Source: a virus. From it: 28,296 nucleotides of DNA. The position numbers and the translations under genes were made by a program. The stretch's first letter is position 1. Each line of letters opens with the position of its first letter. The stretch lies in IMG/VR virus record IMGVR_UViG_3300047564_000547, positions 1 through 28,296 of that record. One strand, 5' to 3'. The notes beneath the pieces were generated by a model. That model made no database searches. It saw nothing but the letters and a program-made list of their open reading frames with translations, and was not told where the DNA came from. Below, in pieces: positions 5,426 through 14,800 of this stretch.

Positions 5426-5959
5426 TCAGTACCAATTTTTTGATTTGAAATGTGCATAAGCACCACAAGGAGTTGTATATCTTAGTTTAATATACTTAGC
5501 ACCCCATCTAATTTGTGTTGCTGGATTAGTCTTCCAGTCTGCTCCTTCACTAGCCATCTTATGACCAGGAAGAGACTGAGGAATTCCGTATGCAGATGAG
5601 CTTGGATTGTCAGCGGTGTGACTCCATCCACTCTCGTGCTGCCATAATGCATCTAAACACTTAAACTGAGAACCATTCCACTTGTACTTTGACTTAATGA
5701 AATATCTAGCATAAAGCTTGTTTGCATTAGGAGTTCCTAGTTTGACTTGAATCGTTGCTGTATTTCTGCTACGGCTTACAGATTCTTTTCGCACTAAAGA
5801 CCTACTAGCAAGGGTCTTGTCTTGACCCTTCAGCTCCTTTAACTTAGCATCAGAGATAACTACTGATGACTTTGCCTCAGAAGCTTGAGCAGGGTCTTGA
5901 CTTTGGTTTGACCCTACTACGGCTAGAGTTACTACAATGAGTGTTGTTGCCATTTTCAT
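5426..5959 (-). CDS. secreted lytic transglycosylase-like cell-wall enzyme
   Basis: The 177-aa protein has a hydrophobic N-terminus (about residues 4-16) as a probable signal peptide, a low-complexity linker, and a C-terminal lysozyme-like domain (about 95-177). That domain contains ALWQHESGW with the likely catalytic Glu at 109, SSSAYGIPQSLPGHKM and a final NWY. Cys101 and Cys165 could form a disulphide. This pattern is typical of small SLT- or Rpf-like transglycosylases of actinobacteria and their phages, which cut glycan strands. It may aid entry or lysis. A purine-rich site (GGTGGTAAGG) precedes the ATG and a strong terminator follows. Confidence 0.8.
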   Translation of the reverse strand: MKMATTLIVVTLAVVGSNQSQDPAQASEAKSSVVISDAKLKELKGQDKTLASRSLVRKESVSRSRNTATIQVKLGTPNANKLYARYFIKSKYKWNGSQFKCLDALWQHESGWSHTADNPSSSAYGIPQSLPGHKMASEGADWKTNPATQIRWGAKYIKLRYTTPCGAYAHFKSKNWY

Positions 5960-5998
5960 AGCCTTACCACCTTTCGCAACCGCCCTCGTAGGACAGTT

Positions 5999-7018
5999 TT
6001 ATCTTATTGCATGTGGAATAGACTCACCTTTTGCGAGGCTTGAAACTTCCACATACATACATTCTACACTAAGGTCTGACAATTTGTCAATCCCAGTGTA
6101 AGAAATGCCTGATTTAATACCATTTTTGAAGGTTTCTAGGGTATCTCTTACATTTCCCTTGTATGGAATTGTGGTAGATACTCCTTCAACTACTGATACA
6201 TTACCTCGTGAACGCTGTGCATCTGCACTAGCCATTCCACGAAATTCTTTACTAATTGGATTACCATTTGAATCGTAATGGGTCTCTCCTGGAGACTGCT
6301 TATGACCTGCTAGTAGTGAGCCCAACATAACTGCATGAGCCCCCGCAGCAAATGCCTTTACAGCATCGCCCGAATTCTTAATACCACCGTCAGCAATAAT
6401 TGCTGCATCCCCATCTTGCCACTTATCTGCAATATCCATAATAGAAGCAAGGGTAGGAATACCATGCCCAGTAACAATACGAGTTGTACAAGCAGAACCA
6501 CCACCAATGCCAACGCGGATTGAATCTGCACCAGCATCACTCAGACGCTTGAATCCATCCCAAGTTGAAACATTGCCAGCCATAATATGCACACCAAGAG
6601 ATGATAGATTTTTTACAGCCTTAATTGCATTTTCATTATGACCATTTGCTGTATCTACAATTAAACCAACTGCACCATTATCAACAAGCCTTTCTGCGTG
6701 TTCAAGATATTTACCCGTAGCACCAACAGCAAAAAATGCAGCATAGTGTCCAAGTGTTGCTAGTATTTCTAATTGTTCTTTCTCAGACATGTATCTGTGG
6801 ATAGAGCCTACTGCGCCTAGGTCTGCTAGTGTTGCAGCCATTTCTTCTCCACACACCGTATCCATCGGTGCTGCAATGATTGGAAATGATAGACCAATCT
6901 TATGCTTCTTACCAAATACCATAGTTAGGTCAATGTCGTGACGACTACTTACATTAGAGTGCTGTGGCACAAGCAAGATGTCATCAAAGGACAAAGCCTT
7001 ATCAATATACTTCTTCAT
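5999..7018 (-). CDS. IMP dehydrogenase / GMP reductase-family enzyme
   Basis: This 339-aa TIM-barrel protein lacks the CBS pair of cellular GuaB. Visible motifs are the N-terminal SFDDILLVP (10-18), a VDTANGH loop (121-127), GIGGGSACTTR with the nucleophile Cys at 177, the ADGGIK phosphate site (209-214) and IPYKG (284-288). IMPDH makes XMP from IMP with NAD, whereas GMP reductase runs GMP to IMP with NADPH. The Arg-Tyr pair of the IMPDH flap is not evident, so the direction cannot be decided. It follows a glycosyltransferase and a methyltransferase with minimal gaps, which hints at guanine-nucleotide supply for replication or sugar donors. Confidence 0.85.
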   Translation of the reverse strand: MKKYIDKALSFDDILLVPQHSNVSSRHDIDLTMVFGKKHKIGLSFPIIAAPMDTVCGEEMAATLADLGAVGSIHRYMSEKEQLEILATLGHYAAFFAVGATGKYLEHAERLVDNGAVGLIVDTANGHNENAIKAVKNLSSLGVHIMAGNVSTWDGFKRLSDAGADSIRVGIGGGSACTTRIVTGHGIPTLASIMDIADKWQDGDAAIIADGGIKNSGDAVKAFAAGAHAVMLGSLLAGHKQSPGETHYDSNGNPISKEFRGMASADAQRSRGNVSVVEGVSTTIPYKGNVRDTLETFKNGIKSGISYTGIDKLSDLSVECMYVEVSSLAKGESIPHAIR

Positions 7019-7024
7019 ATTCCC

Positions 7025-7729
7025 TTATCTATTCCAACATTCTGTGTTGTTAATTGCTAATTCTTTATTGACCCAGATTTGGTCTTCAATTTCCCATCCC
7101 CATTCATAAGATAGGTCTGCAAGATAAAACCCATTATCTTCCATAAACTTCTGAACTTCTAGGTTGTTTCTATGTGCAGGATGCAAGCGATGCTTTTCTG
7201 TTTCTAAATGAAGCAGCTTGACATTACGAAGGTTATCTTTAAATCCCTGGAGAACTTGCCAAGTATAACCTTCTGTATCAACCTTCACAACATCGATGAT
7301 TCCATCGGTCAGACCAATTGTATTCAAAAAGAAGTCCATTGTCAAGACAAAAACTGGAATTTGTTCTATATGACCTTGAAGGTCTGCCTGTCTTGCAATC
7401 TTTTCAGAGTAGAGTGTCGAGCAACCTTCATAGTCTTCTCTTTCATGCGCTACCTTCATAAACATATCGGTCCCATTGAAATCTGAAATAGCATTTGAAT
7501 ATACTTCAAAGAATCCATAGTTATTGATAGTTTTTTCTACTGCTGCTGGATTTGCATCAATTGCAATTAATCTATTAATCTTTTCTTTGCCTAGATTTTT
7601 AGATAGGTAAGCTAAGTCATGCCCATCCCTTGTTCCTACATCAATAATGATTTTAGCTCCATCGCCAAAGAACTTTCTAAAGTTAGTTACCACTGGCTCC
7701 AATGGATTTACATTAGGAAGATGTCCCAC
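7025..7729 (-). CDS. FkbM-family SAM methyltransferase
   Basis: The 234-aa protein starts at GTG with AAGGAG upstream, overlapping the glycosyltransferase gene by 17 bases. It has a SAM-binding motif (DVGTRDG, about residues 31-37), an acidic strand end (IAIDAN) and the VKVDTEGY motif characteristic of FkbM methyltransferases. These usually O-methylate sugars or similar hydroxyls. Overlap with a glycosyltransferase suggests that both modify the same glycan, perhaps on virion proteins or the host surface. The substrate is unknown. Confidence 0.85.
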   Translation of the reverse strand: MGHLPNVNPLEPVVTNFRKFFGDGAKIIIDVGTRDGHDLAYLSKNLGKEKINRLIAIDANPAAVEKTINNYGFFEVYSNAISDFNGTDMFMKVAHEREDYEGCSTLYSEKIARQADLQGHIEQIPVFVLTMDFFLNTIGLTDGIIDVVKVDTEGYTWQVLQGFKDNLRNVKLLHLETEKHRLHPAHRNNLEVQKFMEDNGFYLADLSYEWGWEIEDQIWVNKELAINNTECWNR

Positions 7730-8864
7730 TAATACTCCTTAAATAATCTTTCAATGTTTGTGTTGTTCCGTTCCAAGTCAGACTCTTGTAGCCGTCTCGT
7801 GCGGTTGTTGGGTATTTTACCCTACATGCTTGAGATACAAAGTCTTGAAATTCATATACGCTGTCTGCCACTATAACAAACTCAGATGAAATAAAGTCTT
7901 CGAACCCTCTGAAGGAGGTTGATGTTCCTACTACTGGTCTGCCAGACACAAGAGCTTCTGCTGTTTTAAGATTAGAGCCACCGCCATAAGGGATTGGCAA
8001 AGCAATAACATTTGCAGACTCAACCAATTTATCTAGGTCATCGTCTGATACTTTACCGAGAAAAACAATTCTAGTCTGTCTTTCTTCATTATACTCTTTG
8101 CCAAGATTACCCCTAAGGGCATCGCACATTGTTCCAACAAAAATTAGATTAGTATCTGGTGGAAGCCACTCTGTTGCATCGCTAAGGTATTTAATTGAGC
8201 CTTCAATGTTTGGTGGATGTCCACTTCCAACTATAAGGGCGTAGTGCCTATTAGATGTTACATAACTTAGTTTTGCATTTGTGCCATTGTTTACAGAAAC
8301 TACATTGTTTGCGCCATTTCTTCTAAACCACTCAGCATCTCTTTCAGTTACACAAATAACCAAATCGGACTCCTGAGCAATTTCAATCTCGGTGTCCTCC
8401 AAGAAATCAATTACATCATTAATTGTTTTTTCTGGAAGTCCAACCAATAAGTCTCTCTTAAGCATAAACTCAATGTTGTGGCTTGAATGAATAACTTTAA
8501 CCTCTGGATATCTTTTCTTAAGCTTCTTTACTTCAGTCCACATCCAAGGATGGTCAAAGATAATAGCATCTGGGACTCCATTAAGGAATCCTTCGATACC
8601 CATATCCTTAAACAACATTCTAATATCATCTAACTGACCATGATTAGCCTTCATAAAGTCTGGCATATCTAGCCAAGCAAAGTGCAGTTGATTGCAGTTT
8701 ACTACATATGATTTAGGAAAGACTTCTGCAATTGCCTTACTAATCTCTCTAGACCTTATAGCCCCTCCCCATTCACCGTCTGCTGGGAATGGGGAAAGGG
8801 AAACAACTACAGCATTCTCGGGCAAGCTAAACTGATTGTCTGAATATGCCCTAATTGTTTTCAT
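7713..8864 (-). CDS. glycosyltransferase, GT-B fold, family 4-like
   Basis: The 383-aa protein has two Rossmann halves. The N-terminal half includes DHPWMWTEVKKLKKRYPEV and HSSHNIEF. The C-terminal half has LIVGSGHPPNIEG, NLIFVGTMC and a donor-site segment GGGSNLKTAEALVSGRPVVG. This resembles GT4 or GT1 enzymes that transfer a sugar from a nucleotide-sugar donor. Only one of the usual two glutamates of the donor motif is plain, so the activity is likely but unproven. The start ATG has GGTGG upstream and lies inside the end of the preceding small gene. It leads a glycosyltransferase-FkbM-IMPDH run. Confidence 0.85.
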   Translation of the reverse strand: MKTIRAYSDNQFSLPENAVVVSLSPFPADGEWGGAIRSREISKAIAEVFPKSYVVNCNQLHFAWLDMPDFMKANHGQLDDIRMLFKDMGIEGFLNGVPDAIIFDHPWMWTEVKKLKKRYPEVKVIHSSHNIEFMLKRDLLVGLPEKTINDVIDFLEDTEIEIAQESDLVICVTERDAEWFRRNGANNVVSVNNGTNAKLSYVTSNRHYALIVGSGHPPNIEGSIKYLSDATEWLPPDTNLIFVGTMCDALRGNLGKEYNEERQTRIVFLGKVSDDDLDKLVESANVIALPIPYGGGSNLKTAEALVSGRPVVGTSTSFRGFEDFISSEFVIVADSVYEFQDFVSQACRVKYPTTARDGYKSLTWNGTTQTLKDYLRSISGTSS

Positions 8865-9024
8865 AATCTACCACCTGATACTCAATGAACTCTTCATTCT
8901 CAAGATATTCTTCGTGTTCAATGCCATCTTTAAACCAATGAATTTTTGAAAAGTATGTACCATATTGTAAAATAACTCCAATACATTCTTCATCAAATAT
9001 CCATACCTTATCTCCGTGACTCAT
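8851..9024 (-). CDS. small SH3-like beta-rich protein, 57 aa
   Basis: An ATG overlapping the previous stop (ATGA) with GAGGA six bases upstream opens a 57-codon frame. The peptide alternates hydrophobic and charged residues (SHGDKVWIFDEECIGVILQY, then YFSKIHWFKDG), as expected for a small barrel of the SH3 or KOW kind. It ends acidic. The frame fills what would otherwise be a gap and overlaps the glycosyltransferase start by 14 bases. Function is unknown. Confidence 0.7.
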   Translation of the reverse strand: MSHGDKVWIFDEECIGVILQYGTYFSKIHWFKDGIEHEEYLENEEFIEYQVVDYENN

Positions 9025-9290
9025 TTCATTCCTCTTCCTGGGGGGTCTCCTTTTGCACCATCAAAGAATACCTTTGTTGCGCCAAAGGAAATTAGAATAT
9101 CTCTTAGTTTATGTAGATATTCTAAAACTGAAACCTTTTGTCCATCAGATAGAGCCATAATCTGATTTTCATAGATACGAATTGCTAGGTAGTCTGGAAA
9201 CTCAACTAGGTCAATTGCGATACCTGCATACGGTGGTTTAACAGACCTTACAGCCTTTTTCATTTCTGGAGTAAATTTGTGCTTACTCAT
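9021..9290 (-). CDS. hypothetical protein, 89 aa
   Basis: The start ATG lies inside the last codons of whiB (eight-base overlap) with a weak GGTGAGAG site. The protein looks alpha/beta, with strand-like segments around YLAIRIYENQIM and TKVFFDGAKG and a helix containing VLEYLHKLRDIL. It resembles small proteins often seen in actinobacteriophage accessory regions, but I cannot name the family. It is probably cytoplasmic. Confidence 0.65.
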   Translation of the reverse strand: MSKHKFTPEMKKAVRSVKPPYAGIAIDLVEFPDYLAIRIYENQIMALSDGQKVSVLEYLHKLRDILISFGATKVFFDGAKGDPPGRGMK

Positions 9291-9603
9291 CTCTCACCGC
9301 TGCCAAAATCTCTTCCCAAACTTCTTTAGTCTTGTGTGCATTACGAGACTTGCTAATTTCACCATCAACAAAGAATACTCCACCAAAGACTCCATTAGCC
9401 TTATATGGTTCTTGCATCTGTGTTGCATAATCAAAGCATTCTTTGATTACTGGGCAGTGTAGACAGATAGTATTATCTATTGTTTTTGCTAGGTCTGAAT
9501 CTTCTTCATACTTATCAAAGAATAGATTAATATCTAAACCTACACACTTAGCTTTTAGTCTCCATTCATCATCGAACATATCTCTGTGGAACCTTCCAGC
9601 CAT
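9283..9603 (-). CDS. whiB: WhiB-like iron-sulphur transcription regulator
   Basis: Four cysteines in WhiB order are present. Numbered from the start chosen here they are C20, then C47 and C50 (CLHC), and C56. A G-V-F-G-G turn and a basic C-terminal segment (SRNAHKTK) that would contact DNA follow. Wbl proteins bind a 4Fe-4S cluster and sigma factor, are restricted to actinobacteria and their phages, and often block host promoters or superinfection. The frame is open to 9660, but that would overlap the gene upstream by 92 bases. ATGs at 9603 (weak AGG five bases upstream) and 9579 are more likely. Family call is firm; the start is uncertain. Confidence 0.85.
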   Translation of the reverse strand: MAGRFHRDMFDDEWRLKAKCVGLDINLFFDKYEEDSDLAKTIDNTICLHCPVIKECFDYATQMQEPYKANGVFGGVFFVDGEISKSRNAHKTKEVWEEILAAVRDE

Positions 9604-9778
9604 CTTTGCCTGGAGTGAATCGCTTTTCAAAGCCCCAGCGACCATTGTATCGTGAACCACGCTTATCGTATTCTGCCGATGGGTCGTATTTAAAATCTAC
9701 AATGTCCCAGCCCTCCCAATGAAGAAACTTGTTATTGTTGACAACATTGTGAGCCTGTTCGTAATTAATTGTAATCAT
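9569..9778 (-). CDS. hypothetical basic protein, 69 aa
   Basis: The ATG has only a weak AGAAAG site. The protein starts MITINYEQAHNVVNNNKFLH and is rich in Trp, Lys and Arg in its second half (RGSRYNGRWGFEKRF), which could bind nucleic acid. It overlaps the start region of whiB. The frame is open without other features; no family was recognised. Confidence 0.55.
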   Translation of the reverse strand: MITINYEQAHNVVNNNKFLHWEGWDIVDFKYDPSAEYDKRGSRYNGRWGFEKRFTPGKDGWKVPQRYVR

Positions 9779-9790
9779 TTTATCTTTCTG

Positions 9791-10159
9791 TTAGTATTTA
9801 TAAATGGACGAATCGACCCCAAGAGATTCAGCTTTGTGAATCATGGAATCTAGGGTCATAATAATATCAGACTTCTTGCAGAATAGCAAGACATGATTGA
9901 TATCATATTCTTCAAAGTTTTCCAAAACATGTTTGTGGTTTACCTTTGAAAACTTAATTTTAACTCCCTTTTGACGGAAGTAGCGGATTGTCTTATTGTT
10001 GAACTCTGCAACAAAGTTATTAATGCGGTATGGACCAGCAGTTAATAGTTCGATGGTCTTAGTAGAGTCAGTAATCTGGTTGTCAATGGCAACTACTACT
10101 CCACGCATAAATGTATTATAGTCGTCAAAGTCATGACTACCATAAATAAGGATTTTCAC
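9791..10159 (-). CDS. SLOG / DUF2493-like nucleotide-binding protein
   Basis: The 122-aa protein opens MKILIYGSHDFDDYNTFMRG, close to the GSRDF signature of DUF2493/YspA-type SLOG Rossmann proteins, which bind nucleotides or derivatives. A later ELLTAGPYRINNFVAEF segment and a C-terminal SDIIMTLDSM fit the same fold. The start is GTG with AAAGG seven bases upstream, about 25 bases after the promoter at 10185-10213. As first gene of the accessory transcript it may act early. The precise ligand is unknown. Confidence 0.65.
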   Translation of the reverse strand: MKILIYGSHDFDDYNTFMRGVVVAIDNQITDSTKTIELLTAGPYRINNFVAEFNNKTIRYFRQKGVKIKFSKVNHKHVLENFEEYDINHVLLFCKKSDIIMTLDSMIHKAESLGVDSSIYKY

Positions 10160-10184
10160 TTTCTTACCTTTCAGTTAGGTATAA

Positions 10185-10213
10185 ATTGTATCAAATTATA
10201 ATTGTTATGTCAA
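10185..10213 (-). promoter_or_regulatory. TTGACA-N17-TACAAT promoter
   Basis: TTGACA (10208-10213), 17 bases, and TACAAT (10185-10190) give a near-consensus sigma-70-type promoter. It lies just after the tail-region stop and drives the SLOG-WhiB-glycosyltransferase block. It has a 5' leader with a ribosome site. Confidence 0.85.
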
Positions 10214-10215
10214 GG

Positions 10216-10428
10216 TTATTCGAATGGTAGGAACTGAGTTCCATCCCATTGCTGACCAATGTAAATAGGTTCTGTTGAATTTTCACATACCGCTACATAT
10301 GAAGCTGCTGGATTATTAAATACACAAGCATCATATGCTTCCTGTGTATGTTCCCACATGTCTACCATGTTAAATACAATACCGTTTTCATCAACACATG
10401 CTAGTGGATGATTACCAATGTGTTCCAT
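10216..10428 (-). CDS. small tail-region protein, 70 aa
   Basis: GGAGG precedes the ATG. The protein contains ACVDENGIVFNMVDMW and IYIGQQWDGTQFLPFE, short beta-strand-like segments. The final WDGTQF motif resembles the ends of small proteins that accompany phage tail fibres. It lies eight bases after the glycine-rich fibre and shares its direction. Role as a fibre or baseplate accessory protein is inferred from position. Confidence 0.6.
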   Translation of the reverse strand: MEHIGNHPLACVDENGIVFNMVDMWEHTQEAYDACVFNNPAASYVAVCENSTEPIYIGQQWDGTQFLPFE

Positions 10429-10436
10429 ATTTCCTC

Positions 10437-11624
10437 CTAGTAGTATACATAAATTGCTCCTGCAACTCCAGCACTACCTGCAGCGCCTTGTGCTCCACCT
10501 GGAGACTGAATGCTTCCACCGTTTCCACCAAAACCATATAGTGTAGATGTTACAGTTGCTCCAGCAACTACAGATGGAGATGTTGGACCATATCCACCGT
10601 TTCCAGCGACTGGACTTAAATGATGGTTGGTTGTTGATAGTGGTGTTCCATAAACTGCTGGATAGCCATTAGTTGGACTCACAACTGATGTTGCGGATGT
10701 ATTTCCACTTGCACCAGCCCCTAAAGTTCCAGTTACTTGGTAACCAGCAAGACCAGATGTTCTTGTAATTGAAAAAGAATCAACAAAGTCAAAGTAGTCA
10801 TATACCGACATAGTTCCGCCAGCGCCACCTGCACCACTGCTGTTAGTTGCTGATGTTCCACCAGTTCCTCCAGCTGCAGTTAAAACATTTCTAATTCTAA
10901 GATTTGTAATAGTTCCATTGGTAAAACCAGCTGCATTTAGCTTAATTGCAGTTGAGCTTGTTACCTCAATGACTGTTGCAGTTCCAGTAATAGAACCAGT
11001 TCCGCTAGTTGCTACAACAGACATACCAGGGCTTAGACCATTAGTTGAGGATAGACCAGTCACATTTGCCTGAAAACTTGTAATTGTTGAAACAGTTCCA
11101 GATGCAGAAATTATCTTATCTACTGTAATTGTAGTGCTTCCACCATTTCCACCAGATGTAGGAGAAGCTGACCCAGCAGTTCCAGCAGTGCCAAGTGAAA
11201 GGGTGTAAGATGTGCTTGGGTCAATTGGCACATCCTTATATACTGCAATCTTTCCAGCAGCTCCTCCGCCACCAGCAGCCTTTGTATTTGTGGATGTAGC
11301 AAAACATCCAGCACCTCCACCACCACCGCCAACTATTACGAATGTTGCTGCGGTAACTCCAGCAGGAGATGTCCAAGATGTACCAGATGTAATTGAAGAG
11401 CGATATCTTTGAGCGTAATCATTTACTTGTCTTGAATTGTAAATAAGCTCATCATCACCATTACCAAGGGTAGTGTTTCCATTAACAACTAGGTTTCCAG
11501 AAACTGTAATATTTGAGTTACTATAAGCGTCCCATGTGCTGTTTGTTGAGTTCCAAACCCATGCTTTATCACCTACAGTATATACTTCACCATTGGTTGG
11601 TGAATTTGGGAAATTAATTGGCAT
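10437..11624 (-). CDS. glycine-rich tail fibre / receptor-binding protein
   Basis: The 395-aa protein opens MPINFPNSPTNGEVYTVGDK, with WVWNSTNSTW just after it, a leader shared by many phage fibre proteins. It is followed by a beta-helix-like segment (ISGNLVVNGN type) and a long glycine-rich domain starting FVIVGGGGGGAG. Repeated G-A/T-G blocks continue to the end, which closes AIYVYY. Glycine-rich fibre tips of this type bind host surface sugars or proteins. AGGAG precedes the ATG. Assignment rests on composition and leader motif; the receptor is unknown. Confidence 0.8.
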   Translation of the reverse strand: MPINFPNSPTNGEVYTVGDKAWVWNSTNSTWDAYSNSNITVSGNLVVNGNTTLGNGDDELIYNSRQVNDYAQRYRSSITSGTSWTSPAGVTAATFVIVGGGGGGAGCFATSTNTKAAGGGGAAGKIAVYKDVPIDPSTSYTLSLGTAGTAGSASPTSGGNGGSTTITVDKIISASGTVSTITSFQANVTGLSSTNGLSPGMSVVATSGTGSITGTATVIEVTSSTAIKLNAAGFTNGTITNLRIRNVLTAAGGTGGTSATNSSGAGGAGGTMSVYDYFDFVDSFSITRTSGLAGYQVTGTLGAGASGNTSATSVVSPTNGYPAVYGTPLSTTNHHLSPVAGNGGYGPTSPSVVAGATVTSTLYGFGGNGGSIQSPGGAQGAAGSAGVAGAIYVYY

Positions 11625-11820
11625 TTATATCTCCTAAAAGAATTTGAACTTCTTCTTCTGTTAAACCTAATTTTTGCAAAATCTCTGCTTTTCTATCTTG
11701 TATGTCTTGCTCTTGTTCTTCAACAAAAACTTCTTCAACAATATTATGCAGTGGATGGTCGTGCTCCGCAGAGCAGTCTTCACAATATCCACCAATTCCA
11801 TATGTTACTATATATCCCAT
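11614..11820 (-). CDS. tail-fibre-associated small protein, 68 aa
   Basis: The ATG at 11820 overlaps the stop of the long fibre gene (TAATG) with AAGGAAGG upstream; an earlier start at 11838 is less likely. The protein has CEDCSAEHDHPLH near its N-terminus, a possible zinc site. A helical acidic C-terminus follows (RKAEILQKLGLTEEEVQILLG), like the short helical tails of phage fibre accessory or chaperone proteins. It sits between two fibre genes and overlaps both. Function is inferred from position. Confidence 0.65.
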   Translation of the reverse strand: MGYIVTYGIGGYCEDCSAEHDHPLHNIVEEVFVEEQEQDIQDRKAEILQKLGLTEEEVQILLGDINAN

Positions 11821-14800
11821 TATGCCTTCCTTAACCAAACAGTAGGTGAGTTACCACTAGTACCATTTGTTACGGCAGTAGTAGGGAACGCACCAGTAAT
11901 AGAGTTTTGAGTCCAACCAATTATCTGACCACCACCAGTAGTATTTGTACCATGGAAAGTTTGGTAGTAAGCAGTAATGCTTGTTCTAAAGTTAGGGGTA
12001 GTTCCATTAGTTTGACTATTAAACGCAAGCCAATAAATACCAGCAGATAGTGTTTGATTGATGGTAATTTCATAAGCTGTATTAGAAGCCGTAACAGATA
12101 CTGTTCCAGCATCTAAAATAAGCGAATTAGGCTTTCCACTACTATCATTATAAATACCAAGTCTAACAGTTGAAGTTCCAGCATGGGTAGAACCGCTTCG
12201 ACAAGTAATGCGGTCAAATGTTGTAGTTTCAGGAACAACGAGTGGAAGGAAGTAAATTACATCCTCTGTAACGCTCACTGAAGAGTTAGAGGCAGGTGCA
12301 GTATAGTAGTAGGTACTGACCATTGAAATTGTATCTTTTGGACCAGCTGGACCGACAAACCCATTACCAGAAAAATCTACCCAAGCGGAACTGTCACCAT
12401 CATTTACATAGGTATACATAATACCTGTATCTGAATCTACCCATCTGTCACCAGCCGTAGGAGATGATGGCGCAGTAGCAGAATAAGTATACCCTCCAGA
12501 GCCACCTGTTCCATTGGCTGCCGATGTAATTCTACCCTGAGCATCTACTGTAATATTAGCATTTGTATATGAACCTGCTGTAACTGCAGTATTAGCCAGT
12601 GCAATAGTAACTGCAGAAGAACCATTATATGATGTTCCAGAAAGACCAGTTCCAATAGTCAGAGCATTTAGATTGCTTCCTAGAGAGACACCAGATATAG
12701 TGCTATTTGCAAGTTTTGCATTTGCAATAGAACCAGCAAGCATTGTATTAGTTACAGAGCCTGTATCTCCAGTGGTTACTACAGTTCCAGTCACATCTGG
12801 GAATGTAATTGTTCTATCTGCTGTTGGATTAGTTACAGTAATTGTTGTTTCATTTGCATCATCTGATGAGCCTTCAAATATTAGAACATCTGATGCGCCA
12901 AGAGTTAGATTTCCATTAACCAATACGCTATGGTTAATTGTAGTTGTTCCTGTAGCAGCACCAATTGAAAGTGCTGTTGCTGCACGAGCAAAGTTTACAG
13001 TAGTAGCGGTTGTATTAATAAGGTCAAAGCTAGTAGAGCCAGTTGTAAGACTTGTAGTGATTGCAGGAGATGTGCCAAAAACAAGTGCTCCAGAGCCAGT
13101 CTCACCTGTAACTGCTGCTGCTAGGTTAGCAGATGATGGGGTGGCAAGGAATGTTGCTACACCTGTACCAAGACCAGTAATAGATGTGCCGATTGCATGG
13201 TTATGGCTATCGTCTGATACCGTAACAGAAATTGAGGTAGTTCCAGAACCAGATGCATCTCCAGAAAGAGTAATGGTTTGGTTAGCAGTTAAATATGTGC
13301 TTGTGTCTAGAGACCATGTGTTTGCTGCTGTTTTCTTTAGGAATCCAGATGTCCCAGCCAATCCAGCGATTGCTGTTAGGTCTGCGTCAAGTGGTTGGTA
13401 TGTTGATGCTGCACTAGATGTTGTAAGGTAGTTTGAAGCAGTTTCAGTAGCCATTGTGCCAAGACCAAGAGTTGTTCTTGCTGTAGAAGCATCTGCATCA
13501 TCAACAAGTGAACGACCAAAGGTTGTAAATGTAGCAAGTTCTGCAGTTCCAGAACCAGTGAAATATGGAACTCTGTCTGCTGCAGATGTTAGACCTGCAA
13601 TAGCAGTAAGTTCTGAATCTAATGGCTGGTATGTATTAGATGCAACAGCAATAGTTACTGTATCTGTAGTTGAATCGCCAGTAACAGTAATACCTGTTCC
13701 AGCGGAAAGAGTAAGGGTATCTGATGTTGAATCAGCAACTGGGGATGTTCCAGATGTAGTAGCAATGGTAGTAAATGAATTAGATGCTGAACCACCTGCA
13801 AGATTAGTTCCTGCACTTGCTCCACCAGCAGAAATATCTAGATAGTATCCACGATTTGTTCCGCCAGTTTCAAAGATTCTAACTTTATTTTGAAAAACAT
13901 CAATCGTAACGCCAGTAGTAAGGGTAGTATTCGTTACAGATTTTGAAAGGAAGATTTCTCCACCCTCATCACCAGATGAGTTAGTTGATTTTAACTGAGC
14001 AGATGTTGATACATTTCCAGTAAAATCTGCTCCAGACAGCAGTGCATAGCTTGAAGATGACTGTGTAGCCATTGTTCCAAGACCTAGGGTAGTTCTTGCT
14101 GCTGCAGCATCCGCATCATCTACAAGAGAGCGTCCAAAAGATGTGAAGGTAGCCAAAGAAGCTGTTCCTGAACCAGTAAAATATGGAAGTCTGTCAGCAG
14201 CTGAGGTTAGACCAGCAATTGCTGTAAGTTCTGAATCAACTACTTGATATGTATTTGAATCTACAGAACCATCTGCTTTAAGGAACTGACTTGATGTTCC
14301 ACCCTGCTTAACAATAGAGTTACCATTAATAGTATTACCAAAAATTGTACCCCATCGCTTAGCAGATGTACCAATATTATAGGTATTGTCTGCATATGGT
14401 TGGAATGTACCATACATGTCACCGCCATCGCGACCTAGGAAAACTTCTTTTGCTAGCGTTCCGTTGTATGTAAGAAGCCAAATTTGAGCAATTCTAAATG
14501 CGCTGCCACCAGTAGATGCATAGTCATTAAATGTCCAACGCATCTTAGTAATTCCAGTTGCACCAGCATTTACGCTTGCGGTATATGTTGCATATGCATA
14601 GTTAGTTACAGACTCAACCGTTGTCCATGATGTGCCATTATAAGTTTCAAGGGTGATGCTCTTTGCTCTCCAGCCAGCATTACCAAAAGAAATACCAATC
14701 TTATTTCCATAAGTAAATGTCTTATGAAATGTTAATTCAATAATCAATCCGCCTGGAACATTTGTAGTTAGGTCAGATGGTGTCCAGGTTGCATATGAGG

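Noticed and set aside
9283-9660. whiB starting at the first ATG (9660)
   Set aside because: That would overlap the 69-aa gene by 92 bases without a ribosome site; later ATGs keep all four Cys.
12673-13431. 252-codon open frame on the plus strand, and similar ones at 13456-13845 and 15004-15192
   Set aside because: They mirror the low-complexity Thr/Ser/Gly codons of the fibre gene on the other strand, lack ribosome sites and give Val/Pro-rich nonsense.
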